31,049 bases of DNA from Candidatus Sumerlaeota bacterium (GCA_026398575.1 JAPLSP010000068.1:1-31049); one strand, 5' to 3'; positions 1 through 8,883 are shown, counted from the stretch's first letter. The notes: a model not told the origin generated them from the letters alone. Numbers and translations: made by a program.

Positions 1-51
1 CTGGCGCCGCTTCTGAGCGCATTGCTTTCATCCCTTGGACAAAAATACGTC
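1..51 (-). repeat. Partial copy of dispersed palindromic element (copy 1, cut by window edge)
   Basis: The reverse complement of bases 1-50 matches 27772-27821 at 46 of 50 positions by eye, including the GGCGCCAG core and the conserved head CCAAGGGAYGAAAGCAATGC. Because the complete element is itself a long inverted repeat, this could be a minus-oriented copy or the right half of a plus-oriented copy whose left half lies outside the window. It sits just beyond the stop codon of the GH106-like gene. Confidence 0.8.
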
Positions 52-80
52 ACTGAGTTTACGCCTCCGAGCACTTGGCG

Positions 81-3000
81 CTATTCCAACGTCACGACCG
101 ACCGGAATTCCAGGGCGACCGGACCGAGCAAACCCGATACGGGCGAGCCGCGATAGCGGGTGGGGATGGTGGAATAATGGTTCGCCAATGTGTTGTACAC
201 CAGGATTTCGATCCGGTTGTCGCCGGGTTTGATGAAGGGCGTTATGTCAAGCGTCCAGGGCGGCGCCAGCTTGACGCCTGCGCGCTGTCCGTTGACCAGA
301 ATTTCCGCCGCAGCCGTCACCGCGCCCAGATTGAGGATCACGCGCCGCTGCGCCTGCGCGGGGGAAAGCGAAACAGTCTTGCGATACCAGGCGGCGCCCG
401 AATAACTGGCCAGTCCGTCTATCTGCGCCCAATCGCCCGCCGTGATTTGGCCCGGTCCGCAGTCGAGGGCGACCGGCGCCGCCAGCGCCGAGCCGCCGTA
501 GCATCCGCGCTGTGGTTCGATCCGAAGCGCCACCTTCGCCGGCGCCAGAGAAGGCGCGGATACGTTGGCCTTATATTCTACGGCGCCGTCCGCAAGGCGC
601 TGTCCTCCAGCGACAGCTATTTCCTTACCGGCTATCCAGGCCTTGACCTTGCCTCGCGCCGCCAGCGTGAAACCGCGCAATCCGGGCGGCGCCGTGAAGC
701 GATACCACCCGGCGGGCTGGGCGATTTGTGGCAGGGCGTCGAAATTCAGGATGTCCGGATCGCCGTACCATCGCATGGCCAGCGTTCCCTTGGTTTTGGA
801 GGTTGCCGCAGATTCGTCTCCGCTCGCTGAGCCGGCGGCAGCGTTGGCGCCAGCGCCCGTAGCGCCCGCAACCGCCGTTTCCAAACGCGGCGGCCCCATC
901 TGGTGTTTGGCCCACAGGCTGTCGGCGAACTTGGCGATTTCCTGCGCCGCCTGCCAGCGCGAATCATCGTAGCCCGCTTCCATCCATCCTTTGTCTTCCT
1001 TCGCGGCGCAGCGCCAGGCTGCGGATGTCACGATGCGCTCTTCCTTGCCGTCGCGGATCAACCGCAGCTCGGCGACCAATCCAGCGTCGGCGCCGTCATT
1101 GTGTCCACGAACGGCGATGATGTTTTTGCCCGCGCTCAGAATTTTCGTGACATCGTATTCCTGAACCTTTTCCCATTGGCGGCCTTGCCCGACTTGCTTC
1201 CCGTTGAGAAAGGCCGCGTATGCGTTATCGCAGGTGATGCGCAGGCGCGCCCGCGAGGGAAGGACTGGCGTCTCAAAAACCTTCCTGAAAAAGCGATCCG
1301 TCACGCCTTTGCTGTCATTGGGATACCAAATGAAGGTGGCAGCGGATGAAAACGCATTTCCCTCTGAAGTTTCGGCGCTGGCAGAGCTGGCGGGGCTGGA
1401 AGCGTTGGCGGCTCCGGCCTCGCCAGCCTCACTGGTCGCGCCTTTCGTGGTCATGACGAAGAAGCCGCGTCCGGCGGAATTGTAGCGCAGCAGCAATGGC
1501 GTGGCGCCGGCCGGAAGCGTAACAGCCTTTCCGATATTGCTCATCGCCTTTCCACCGAGCCACACCGATGCCGGCCGCAAACCTCCGACCAATGCGCGCG
1601 CCTGCTGTTCCTTGAGCGACTGAACGCTGGTCCAGAGATAATAAATCGAGCCTTCCTTTTCCTTTTCATAACTCGAGCCTGTGCCGCTGAAGCGCCGCGC
1701 GCCCAGCGCTATGAATTCATCGCTCACTTCCTCTTTCAATCCATGATAACCCTGATGTCCCGGATCGCCCTCCACGCCTTCGCACCACGAGAATTGATAT
1801 GGCTGCCAGGAAAACTTTTTGCCTGCGATCTCCACGGCTTCTTTTGAATTCACCTGCTTGAGCGCGGCGATCTTCTCCTCGAACTCCCTGGTATTCGCGC
1901 CATCCGGCAAAGGCCCCAACTTCCAAAAATAAAGCCCATAGGAATAAGTCATGCGCATCCATTTGGAGTCGTCCGTCTCCGGCGACTGCCAGCCGGGATT
2001 CGTGGAGGTTTCCTGCGCGAAGAGCAGTTGGCGCGCTTCCGGACCGATTAGTGTGGGGGCGGGCGGCCAGCGATAATCGCCCCAGCGATTGTCCAAACAT
2101 GGCTTCATTTCGAATTCCCACGTCCCATCCAGCGCCAGCGCGGGCAGCGGCTCAGGCGCGCTTCCCGACAGCGTGATTGCTTTGCCGTCGCGTATGAAAT
2201 TTGCGAGTTTTCTACCTCCGGAATCGCAGAGACCTTGCGCCGTTAATTTTCCGTCTTTTTCCTGGACCGATAGAATCTCGTCCAAAGTCGTTCCCGCAAT
2301 CGAAAGGGCGGATTCTCCCGGACTGAAGACAATCAGCTGCGGCTCGATGGCCTCCAGCGGCATCCATACCCGCGTCCCTTCCTTCGTTCGCGCAAAGTGG
2401 TAGAGCGGCTTTGTCTTGCCTGTCCACGGATCCCAGAGCTCCACCTTGCCGCTTGCGCGGAAGGAACAAACGGAGTCCTTGGGCGCGCCCAGGATCATAT
2501 AGACGTCGCGCGGTCCCACCTTGCGGTGCAGGATTTGTGGCCCGGCAGTTTTTTTCGATTTTGGATCATCGGCTGCGGAGGCCGGGAAGAATTCAAAATC
2601 AACGATGAAGGCATCGCGGATCATCTCTTCGACCTGTTGCGGCGTTTGCGCCCATCCGCTCCAGCCGCCAGCGCCATTGCGCTGAACCTTGTTTGCTGCT
2701 GCGGCGCCGGCTTCGCGCGCCGTGGAACCAAATATCTCCTTGACCATCGCGTCCAACTCCGCGTCATTGCTTCCAGCGCGTTCGCTGGCCTGCGGCAATG
2801 CGCCGATGGCGATCACGCCGCCACCGCCGCGATAAAATTCCAGCGCTTTCTGCAAGGTCGAAAAGCGCAGCGCCTTCATCGCCGGCAACACCAACACGCG
2901 ATACGCCTCGCCCGCCACCTGCAATTCTTTGTCCTTGATCCGCGCGCGCGCCAGCGATTCGAAATCCATGAAATCCAGATCAATCCCGTTCGGAAATATT

Positions 3001-4625
3001 TGCCGCGCCACGCCGAAGGCCGCCTCGACCGCTTCCTTGCCTCCCATCTGGGCTTCCACCGGCGCCACCGGATAAACAATCGCGACGTCGCAGCGGTGAA
3101 CGCCCTGGCTCATGAGATAGCTGAGCCGTTCCGAATAGCGCATGAAGTCGCCCATCAGTTTCCAGTAAGGCATGCGGAAGTGATTGCAGGGCGGCGCCCA
3201 TTCCCACCAGCCGCCATGCGTGGTATAATACAACCCGTGAAACGTCAGCAGGTTCTGCCCCATGACGAAGTTGCGGAACGTCGCATTGATGACTTGCTCG
3301 GACGTGGTTCCCCAGCCGCTGCCGTAGTAGCCTTCGAGCCACGTGCGCGGACGACGGTAGAGATGCGTGATCGAGCTTGCGACTTTGTTTTTTATAATGT
3401 CGGCGGAAAGGTGCGGCTGGTCGGCGCCTGGGCCTGTCATCCAGCGCTGCGTGCGGAAGTAGTCGCCGAATTCCGTGACGTCGCGCCCGCGTCCGCCGTG
3501 ATCGCAGCCATAGACCATCCCACGCTTATAGTGCCAGTCGAAGACCGGGCGGAAATAATTTTCCTCCTCCAGCGAGACAAGCACGTCGGAATAGTCCAGC
3601 CGAATCTTTGCCGTTCGCGGACCGATATCCGCGAAGAGCGCCGCCAGCTCTGGGATGATGTCATAGTTTTTGCGCTTCTTGAACTCCGCCGCGAAAATAT
3701 CATTCCAAAGATTTCCGCGCACTCCGAACTGCAGTTCATCGGAAAAGAAGAAATTCAATCCCTTGCCGCCTTCGCCCGGATTGCGGTCCTCGAAGCGCTG
3801 GAAAAATTTCTCGACGACTTTTTTGCCGCTCAGCGGATTCATGGGGTCCATCGAAAGCGGAACCGTTTTCTTGAATACCGCCACCACCTGCCACTGCCCG
3901 TCCGGCGCCGGCCAGCGAAATTCCCCCGCAGAGACGCGCCCGCTCAAGTCCACCTGCGATCCGGCGACGATGGCGCCATCCTTCAAACGCCACGCCGTGA
4001 CGGACAGCATGTCACCGGGCAGAGCGCAGACGAATTCCTTCCCGCCCGCGCAGGGTTTGATCATCTTGTCCAGGACCGCGCCGCCAATCGAAGGATTCTC
4101 GCTGAGGATCTCATCAATGAACCATCCCTGCCCTGCCGTGCCGAGCGTATAGTCGCTCAGGCTGACGGCCATTCCGTTTTTCTTCGCCTCCTTGAGGAAC
4201 CACGAATACAAATCCCACCACGCCTCGGAAAACAGCGGTGGTTCGCTGGGGAACGTCAGGCCGTAGGTGCGTCCGCCGCGGTCGGTATGGCAGTAGTTCA
4301 CCTGCAGCGCCGTCACGCTGTGGTCCTTGAGCTGCTCCAACTGCCACTGGATCCGTTCCTTCGTCAGCGGATCGCCCAACCACCAGTAAAACGCCACCTC
4401 GCCATATCCCGGCGGCGGATTCAAGAATCCCGGCGCCGCATCCAGATTGGCGTCGCGGTTGGGATATCCGGCGGGTGAGGGATTGTCCGGCGCCGGCAGT
4501 TTATAAGGATCGCTCCACTCAAGATCACCAGCCCTCGCGGCACTGGCTAAAATCGCCGTCAGTATTAGCCCCCACGCAATGGATGAAATCCCCATTGCGG
4601 AGATGTTTCGCCATGTTTGCTTCAT
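81..4625 (-). CDS. Secreted GH106-like (alpha-L-rhamnosidase-like) glycoside hydrolase, 1514 aa
   Basis: Probably cleaves terminal deoxy-sugars such as L-rhamnose from a polysaccharide outside the cytoplasm. A hydrophobic signal segment ending near AARAG (about residue 32) is followed by a large catalytic region of GH106 type. This region shows FFFSDELQF near residue 292, whose acidic pair is a candidate catalytic site, and HGLYYTTHGGWWEWAPP near 462-478, typical of this family. A glutamine-amidotransferase-like segment follows (about 510-650). The last 140 residues form a GH2-type sugar-binding beta-sandwich (WYRKTVSL, ILVNGQRAG, IEILVYNTLANHYS). The start is supported by AAAAAGGA seven bases upstream. 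Ala/Ser/Gly-rich low-complexity stretches at about 1062-1090 and 1247-1277 interrupt the C-terminal modules. The gene is last in the minus-strand series. Family assignment is by recognition only and the exact sugar is unproven. Confidence 0.85.
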   Translation of the reverse strand: MKQTWRNISAMGISSIAWGLILTAILASAARAGDLEWSDPYKLPAPDNPSPAGYPNRDANLDAAPGFLNPPPGYGEVAFYWWLGDPLTKERIQWQLEQLKDHSVTALQVNYCHTDRGGRTYGLTFPSEPPLFSEAWWDLYSWFLKEAKKNGMAVSLSDYTLGTAGQGWFIDEILSENPSIGGAVLDKMIKPCAGGKEFVCALPGDMLSVTAWRLKDGAIVAGSQVDLSGRVSAGEFRWPAPDGQWQVVAVFKKTVPLSMDPMNPLSGKKVVEKFFQRFEDRNPGEGGKGLNFFFSDELQFGVRGNLWNDIFAAEFKKRKNYDIIPELAALFADIGPRTAKIRLDYSDVLVSLEEENYFRPVFDWHYKRGMVYGCDHGGRGRDVTEFGDYFRTQRWMTGPGADQPHLSADIIKNKVASSITHLYRRPRTWLEGYYGSGWGTTSEQVINATFRNFVMGQNLLTFHGLYYTTHGGWWEWAPPCNHFRMPYWKLMGDFMRYSERLSYLMSQGVHRCDVAIVYPVAPVEAQMGGKEAVEAAFGVARQIFPNGIDLDFMDFESLARARIKDKELQVAGEAYRVLVLPAMKALRFSTLQKALEFYRGGGGVIAIGALPQASERAGSNDAELDAMVKEIFGSTAREAGAAAANKVQRNGAGGWSGWAQTPQQVEEMIRDAFIVDFEFFPASAADDPKSKKTAGPQILHRKVGPRDVYMILGAPKDSVCSFRASGKVELWDPWTGKTKPLYHFARTKEGTRVWMPLEAIEPQLIVFSPGESALSIAGTTLDEILSVQEKDGKLTAQGLCDSGGRKLANFIRDGKAITLSGSAPEPLPALALDGTWEFEMKPCLDNRWGDYRWPPAPTLIGPEARQLLFAQETSTNPGWQSPETDDSKWMRMTYSYGLYFWKLGPLPDGANTREFEEKIAALKQVNSKEAVEIAGKKFSWQPYQFSWCEGVEGDPGHQGYHGLKEEVSDEFIALGARRFSGTGSSYEKEKEGSIYYLWTSVQSLKEQQARALVGGLRPASVWLGGKAMSNIGKAVTLPAGATPLLLRYNSAGRGFFVMTTKGATSEAGEAGAANASSPASSASAETSEGNAFSSAATFIWYPNDSKGVTDRFFRKVFETPVLPSRARLRITCDNAYAAFLNGKQVGQGRQWEKVQEYDVTKILSAGKNIIAVRGHNDGADAGLVAELRLIRDGKEERIVTSAAWRCAAKEDKGWMEAGYDDSRWQAAQEIAKFADSLWAKHQMGPPRLETAVAGATGAGANAAAGSASGDESAATSKTKGTLAMRWYGDPDILNFDALPQIAQPAGWYRFTAPPGLRGFTLAARGKVKAWIAGKEIAVAGGQRLADGAVEYKANVSAPSLAPAKVALRIEPQRGCYGGSALAAPVALDCGPGQITAGDWAQIDGLASYSGAAWYRKTVSLSPAQAQRRVILNLGAVTAAAEILVNGQRAGVKLAPPWTLDITPFIKPGDNRIEILVYNTLANHYSTIPTRYRGSPVSGLLGPVALEFRSVVTLE

Positions 4626-4744
4626 ATTCGTTCCTTTTTGGGAAAAATGGGTCCAGTGTTCTCCGCGTCTCCGCGTCTCCGCGTCTTCCTATCTCTGTGC
4701 CTCGGTGTCTCTGTGGTGAGAAATGCGGGTATCATGTTAGTTCG
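4626..4744. repeat. Intergenic word repeats: three CTCCGCGT units plus a 28-base dispersed word
   Basis: Bases 4661-4684 are three exact tandem copies of CTCCGCGT. Bases 4692-4719 are identical to 15162-15189, which is most of the right arm of a perfect inverted repeat elsewhere in this window. The rest of this 119-base gap holds the ribosome binding site of the GH106-like gene. No terminator or promoter could be assigned with confidence. Confidence 0.75.
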
Positions 4745-5101
4745 CTAGCAAATATTCGGGTTCGGGACCATTCCGGGAAAACTTTTGCGGCCAGTTGTTC
4801 GATAATAGGACCCGCCGTAGAAGAACCACTCCATGCCTGCGATGCGCTGAAGGGCGGTTTCCGGCGTGAGGCTCCCGCCGGTCACTTCGGCTTCCTCGAT
4901 CATGCCGCGAAACCATCTGCCGGACTCCGAGAACGCCTCATACTCGACAAGGTATTTCAGCCAATACCGGCCGCAGACCTTGCAGCGGTTCACGGTCACA
5001 TCGGCAAACCTTCCGTTGGTTTCATCCACGCCCAGATCAAAGGAATCAAAGTCCAGGAACGAAAACGGCGGCGTCATGCATCGGCAGTCGGCGTCTTTCA
5101 T
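4745..5101 (-). CDS. Small cysteine-motif protein, function unknown, 118 aa
   Basis: I do not recognise a named family. The protein has no signal peptide, so it is probably cytoplasmic. It carries CRC at residues 6-8 and CKVCGRYW at 40-47, a spacing that could bind a metal such as zinc; the remainder is rich in aromatic residues. Its ATG lies three bases after the stop of the upstream DUF4091 gene, and its Shine-Dalgarno sequence AAGGA is embedded in the last codons of that gene, so the two are almost certainly co-transcribed and may be translationally coupled. The tight link suggests a shared condition of expression, but nothing in the sequence shows a direct role in sugar breakdown. Confidence 0.8.
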   Translation of the reverse strand: MKDADCRCMTPPFSFLDFDSFDLGVDETNGRFADVTVNRCKVCGRYWLKYLVEYEAFSESGRWFRGMIEEAEVTGGSLTPETALQRIAGMEWFFYGGSYYRTTGRKSFPGMVPNPNIC

Positions 5102-5104
5102 CGT

Positions 5105-7624
5105 TCAATCCTTCTTCCAGGGATTCGTGTCAGACATGCCGGAGCGCTCGATGAGATCGCCCATGCTGTTGCGCCACGCATAGAGCGTGGCCGGATCGCG
5201 GGAGTAATCGGTCATCGTCTTCACCAGCGTTTCGGGAACCGCCAGCGCGGCTTTCGCATCCGTCAGCCATTGCTTGTCTTCCCCCGTCGCAGGGGCGCCT
5301 TTCGCCTCACGCTTGCGGATGATTGTTTCGAGGATGATCGCATAAGCATAATCCTCGAGGCCATCGCGAAAGTTTTCCAGCCGGATCGTGGGCACTGGCC
5401 CTCCGCCCGGGCCGACGCACACCCATGAGCCGTCGCCGTGATACGTCGTCCAGCTGCGCGGATCCCAGTCGGTGAAAGGCCCGGACTCGATGGGTTTGCG
5501 CGAATTCCAGATGCTGATCTCGTAATAGAGGAATCCATCCGGACGCTGCCGCGCTGTCAACGCGCCCATCAGGAGGCGCCCCTCGATGGCGGGATATTCG
5601 ATGAACATATTGGCGTGCGGATGATGCGGGGCGCAGCAGATATACCACCACACCTGCTTGCCCGCCGCGCGCGCCTTGGCCGCCTTGGCCGGATCGAAGC
5701 TCGGCGTCAGCGGGCAGAACGCATCCATGGACTTGATGGCGGAATCCATGCCATAGGTTTGGTCGTAGGTCGTGGTCATGATCATCATGCCAGGGAACTC
5801 CGCCTTCAATATCTCCGTCGCCTGCTGGACCTTCGGGAAGAATTCCTTTTTGACTTCGTCGCAGCCATAGATATAGGCGTGATCCAGCAGTTTCAGTTCT
5901 TTGGCTTTGGCGTATCCTTCGCGCAGGCGGGGCAGGGTTTTGCTTGTCCAATCTTCGAGGGCGTTGGCGCCCGATCCCATGTAATAGAAATAGCCCAGGT
6001 TGAACATTCCCAAACGGCCCTGGTCATGCAGGCGCGAGAGGATTTCGAAGTCGGGCACCGCGCGATGATAAAGGCTGTCATAGCTGATATAGTAGTCCGC
6101 AAGCAATTCCGCCCAACGCATTTTTTGTTGCTTCCAGGCGTTGACGGGATACGCGCTGGAATCGCGCATGGCTTGGAGTTGATCTTTTGGCATATCGCGC
6201 GCGGCGCTGTCTTCCGGCATGAACGTGATAGCGAGCGGCAGCGGGCTGCGGTCCGGCAGCGTGAACGAGTGAACGCGCACGCTGAGATTCAGATTCACGG
6301 GCGCGCCGCCGTTTTCGGACGAGACCGTGAGCGCGCCGCGATAAAGGCCGGGCGCCTGATCCTTGGGCGCGCGGATGCGAATCCAGAACGACTGCAAGTC
6401 GCCGGCGGCGATATTCACGGGCCCAAGGAAATTCAGTATCGGGTCCGGCCACCAGCCAATGTGCGGCGTTCCATAAGGTGGACGCTTTTTCGTTTCAACA
6501 TACCCAACAACTTCGCGCTGGATGTTCTCCCGCTTCAAGACGGCGCCGCTATCCGATTTCAGGTCGCCCGCGCTGACCGCCACTTTACGCAATGCGCCGG
6601 CGGCGGGCAGAACGGCAATCTGAAAACTCTCCTTCTCGTTTCGCGCCAGACTGATCTCGATGTCTTTGGCCGGCTTGATATCAAACGGCGCATCGCGCGG
6701 CAGAATTTTTTCCATCGAAGTGGCGCAGCCGATGAGCATGTTGGAAGCGGGCTGGCCGGCGCCGGCGCACGCCTTCTGGAACTGAATGATCGAAACTGCG
6801 CGCTCGGCCTTGTCCGGTAGCGCGCTGAACTCCACATTGATGCCGTTAAGGCGTGTCAGCGTCAGGCCGGAGGAAGCCAATTCGGCGCGCAGGCTTTTGG
6901 CTTGCGCATCGAGCGCGGCGAATTGGATGCGGACGCTTTCCTGCATCGAGGCGCTGTTTGCCGCCGCGCCTGCGGTTTCGCGGCTCTTGGCGATGGCGCG
7001 TTCCGCCGCCTCCATGGCCTCCTTCGTCAATGCGGAGAGCTGCTGCGCAAACGCAGTCCCGGGTTCGGGCAGCGATTCATCCTTGCGCAGCAGCGTGATG
7101 TTGTCGAGGTAGAGCGTCAGGTTCGTCTTGGGCCGTTCCGTGAAGAAGTGCAGAATGGCGATGTCCTCGCGGTTGACTTCCTTGGGAAAAGTGGAGAGCG
7201 GAATCATGAACCGCTGATATCCGCGCGATGGCAGATTGAAGTTATAGGAAAGCCCCTTGCGGGCCGGCGTCGCGCTGTCCGAGATAAACATCGAAAAGAA
7301 AAAACGCTCTTCCTTGGGATTGATGACATCCACGACAAGCCGGTCGAATTTCGTCCAATTCGCGACCGGCGCTTTGGCCTCAAACGACGGCCATTCGCCC
7401 ATCCCCTGCTTCCACGCCTGCGTCGAGAACATGAGCGCCGCCTGCCCGGAAGTCGCAAAGCAGGCCGCGCGTTCCAGCTTGGCCGCAGCTTTCGGCTGCC
7501 ATTTCCAGTCGGCAATGTCCGCGTCCTTCTCAAAATCAAACAACGGCGCGGAGGCATGACTCTGGATTGTAAGCATGGACGCGGCGCAAAGCGCTAAAGC
7601 GGTGCGGATAATTGTGCTAAGCAT
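5105..7624 (-). CDS. Secreted DUF4091 glycosidase-like protein, 839 aa
   Basis: A signal peptide (about residues 1-25, ending SHASA) is followed by a beta-sandwich like a carbohydrate-binding module (about 28-180, beginning FDFEKDADIADW and ending LYLDNITLL). Next come a helical, Ala-rich linker (about 190-285), an Ig-like domain, and a TIM-barrel-like region with YIYGCDEVKKEF near 590 that resembles the D-E motif of DUF4091 proteins. WWYICCAPHHPHANM (about 658-672) and the following block are typical of DUF4091. Members occur in polysaccharide-degradation loci and are regarded as probable glycosidases; the substrate is unknown. AAGGAG seven bases upstream supports the start. The gene lies 98 bases downstream of the acetyltransferase gene and directly upstream of the 118-aa gene. 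Confidence 0.87.
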   Translation of the reverse strand: MLSTIIRTALALCAASMLTIQSHASAPLFDFEKDADIADWKWQPKAAAKLERAACFATSGQAALMFSTQAWKQGMGEWPSFEAKAPVANWTKFDRLVVDVINPKEERFFFSMFISDSATPARKGLSYNFNLPSRGYQRFMIPLSTFPKEVNREDIAILHFFTERPKTNLTLYLDNITLLRKDESLPEPGTAFAQQLSALTKEAMEAAERAIAKSRETAGAAANSASMQESVRIQFAALDAQAKSLRAELASSGLTLTRLNGINVEFSALPDKAERAVSIIQFQKACAGAGQPASNMLIGCATSMEKILPRDAPFDIKPAKDIEISLARNEKESFQIAVLPAAGALRKVAVSAGDLKSDSGAVLKRENIQREVVGYVETKKRPPYGTPHIGWWPDPILNFLGPVNIAAGDLQSFWIRIRAPKDQAPGLYRGALTVSSENGGAPVNLNLSVRVHSFTLPDRSPLPLAITFMPEDSAARDMPKDQLQAMRDSSAYPVNAWKQQKMRWAELLADYYISYDSLYHRAVPDFEILSRLHDQGRLGMFNLGYFYYMGSGANALEDWTSKTLPRLREGYAKAKELKLLDHAYIYGCDEVKKEFFPKVQQATEILKAEFPGMMIMTTTYDQTYGMDSAIKSMDAFCPLTPSFDPAKAAKARAAGKQVWWYICCAPHHPHANMFIEYPAIEGRLLMGALTARQRPDGFLYYEISIWNSRKPIESGPFTDWDPRSWTTYHGDGSWVCVGPGGGPVPTIRLENFRDGLEDYAYAIILETIIRKREAKGAPATGEDKQWLTDAKAALAVPETLVKTMTDYSRDPATLYAWRNSMGDLIERSGMSDTNPWKKD
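5109..5113 (-). promoter_or_regulatory. Shine-Dalgarno site of the 118-aa gene, inside the preceding gene
   Basis: On the minus strand AAGGA lies seven bases before the ATG at 5101 and overlaps the codons for the final Lys and Asp of the DUF4091 protein, whose TGA occupies 5105-5107. This arrangement fixes the start of the small gene. Confidence 0.75.
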
Positions 7625-7722
7625 AGCAAAGCTCCTTCACGTCAGGGTTCCTCCCTGCCAGAGGCTATTTTTATCCGGCAGCGAGCCAAAGCCAATGACT
7701 TTTTCCGCTGCGCTTCAATGCG

Positions 7723-8382
7723 TCATGCATTCTTGCCGCCGGTCAGCTGCAGCGTCATCTCGGGTGTTTTGTCTGCGCCGGGCCACGGGCCAATGGGCGC
7801 GACGGGCATCTGTTTCGGATGCGTCTCGGTATGTGTGAGCCGAAAACCCCGCGCGATATAATTCGCCAACGCTTTGGGATGATCGAAGGAACACGTGTGC
7901 AGCCACACGCGCCGGGCCGGCTTCAGCCACGCGCGCTCAATCGCACGAACCAGCAGCGCGCCGCCCCATCCGCGCCCGATAAACTGCGGCAAAAGGCCGA
8001 AGAACGCCAGTTCCACGTCTCCGCCCTCCGCGTCCCCACGCTCCGCGTCCCCACGCTCCGCGTCTCCGCCGTTCTCGCCCCTTTCGCTTTCCTCGCCTTG
8101 CAGTTCGAAGTATCCTGCCGGCGTTCCGTCCGCATAAGCAATCCACAATTCATATCCAGGCCGCGTCACCCATGCCAGCCATTCGGCATAGTCCCATCCC
8201 AGACGGTCCACCCACAGCCAATCCCCGCCGACAGCGGTATAAAAAAACCGGCTCAGTTCGGGGCATGGAATTTCCGCCCGGCGCAACTCCATGGCGGCAT
8301 CGGGCGCGTTCGGCCGGCGCAAATCGCCGGGATGCGTCATCTCGAGGTAGTAGATCGTTTCGGTTTTCTGAATAGTATCCAT
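7723..8382 (-). CDS. GNAT-family N-acetyltransferase, 219 aa
   Basis: A cytoplasmic acetyltransferase expected to move an acetyl group from acetyl-CoA to an amine; the acceptor is unknown. The GNAT core is visible in order: ELWIAYADGTPAGYFEL, VELAFFGLLPQFIGRGWGGAL (acetyl-CoA-binding turn GRGWGG), and a C-terminal strand with HPKALANYIARGFRLTHTE. I chose the ATG at 8382 (MDTIQKTE) rather than the open frame up to 8502, because the extra 40 residues are encoded by a partial copy of a dispersed repeat. No strong Shine-Dalgarno site is visible. Between the AGYFEL strand and the VELAFFG strand there is a hydrophilic insert of about 25 residues (GDAER repeats) encoded by a 15-base tandem repeat. 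It is the only clear non-secreted enzyme among the larger genes here. Confidence 0.88.
   Translation of the reverse strand: MDTIQKTETIYYLEMTHPGDLRRPNAPDAAMELRRAEIPCPELSRFFYTAVGGDWLWVDRLGWDYAEWLAWVTRPGYELWIAYADGTPAGYFELQGEESERGENGGDAERGDAERGDAEGGDVELAFFGLLPQFIGRGWGGALLVRAIERAWLKPARRVWLHTCSFDHPKALANYIARGFRLTHTETHPKQMPVAPIGPWPGADKTPEMTLQLTGGKNA
8026..8070 (-). repeat. In-frame 15-base tandem repeat within the acetyltransferase gene
   Basis: Bases 8026-8040 and 8041-8055 are identical 15-base units beginning CTCCGCGTC, and 8056-8070 is a third unit with three changes. Read on the minus strand, each unit encodes five residues of GDAER type. The core word CTCCGCGTC also occurs in the intergenic repeat at 4661-4684. 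Confidence 0.85.
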
Positions 8383-8433
8383 GATAGCTATCTCTATTCT
8401 CTTAGATGCTCTGAGTCGCGACTTCAACGACCC

Positions 8434-8480
8434 ATTTTTATTAAGGGCGAATGCAATGCGGTCGGAGCCAACGCCGGCGG
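8434..8480 (+). repeat. Head-only partial copy of the dispersed palindromic element (copy 2)
   Basis: The run from the T-rich start through AAGGGCGAATGCAATGCGGTCGGAGC matches the head of the copies at 10663 and 27772, but the GCGCCAGCATTTGGAGTGCGG hairpin that should follow is missing. It lies just upstream of the acetyltransferase start and gives rise to the false N-terminal extension of that frame. Confidence 0.65.
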
Positions 8481-8601
8481 CTTGACATCGCCCGATCCGC
8501 ACTACATAGTCCTCTCAAGCGGTGAAAAGCAAGCGGGTCTACCAGGGAGCATGCCAGGGAGCGCTCCTCCTCTTCCGCCCGATTTCGGCCATGCGCGCTT
8601 C

Positions 8602-8883
8602 TCAGTTGGCTGTTTTCTGCTCGTCGTTGTAATAGATTTTGATTTTCGGGAACGCGGCCTTTGGCTTGACGACCGCCTTTTGTTTGGCATAGGGGGATCC
8701 ATAAACATTCGCAATGCTGTCGGCGGCCACGTTCATGCTCGTGTGGATAATAGGCAGGGCTTCGTAATAATTCGGCTTAAGCAGGTTGTCCGGCGTGATC
8801 GTCGCGCCCGTATAGAACTTGGCGAACAACCCGTTCGGCGCTGTGACATTGAAAACGCCCGACCGATTCGCCGCGGACGCGCC
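8602..8883 (-). pseudogene. Possible gene remnant (C-terminal fragment of an unknown protein)
   Basis: The minus frame is open from 8883, after an in-frame TAG at 8884-8886, to a stop at 8602. The peptide includes SGVFNVTAPNGLFAKFYTG, LLKPNYYEALPIIHT and a lysine-rich end (KIKIYYNDEQKTAN). Its composition resembles the tail of a real protein more than random translation. There is no ATG start; the only early start is TTG at 8829, without a clear ribosome site. I do not recognise the family. It may be the 3' end of a gene truncated by repeat insertion or deletion, or chance. Confidence 0.3.

Noticed and set aside
2397..4478. Plus-strand open frame of 693 codons opposite the GH106-like gene
   Set aside because: It is a shadow of the GC-rich coding strand: Arg/His/Ala-rich composition, no recognisable domain, and the opposite strand has clear family motifs.
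4661..4684. CRISPR-like direct repeats
   Set aside because: The units are only 8 bases long and contiguous, without spacers, and no cas gene is present.
5438..6820. Plus-strand open frame of 460 codons opposite the DUF4091 gene
   Set aside because: Antisense shadow, with biased Arg/Gly/His composition and no motifs.
8383..8502. N-terminal 40-residue extension of the acetyltransferase
   Set aside because: The extension is read from a partial dispersed repeat; GNAT homology begins after the ATG at 8382.
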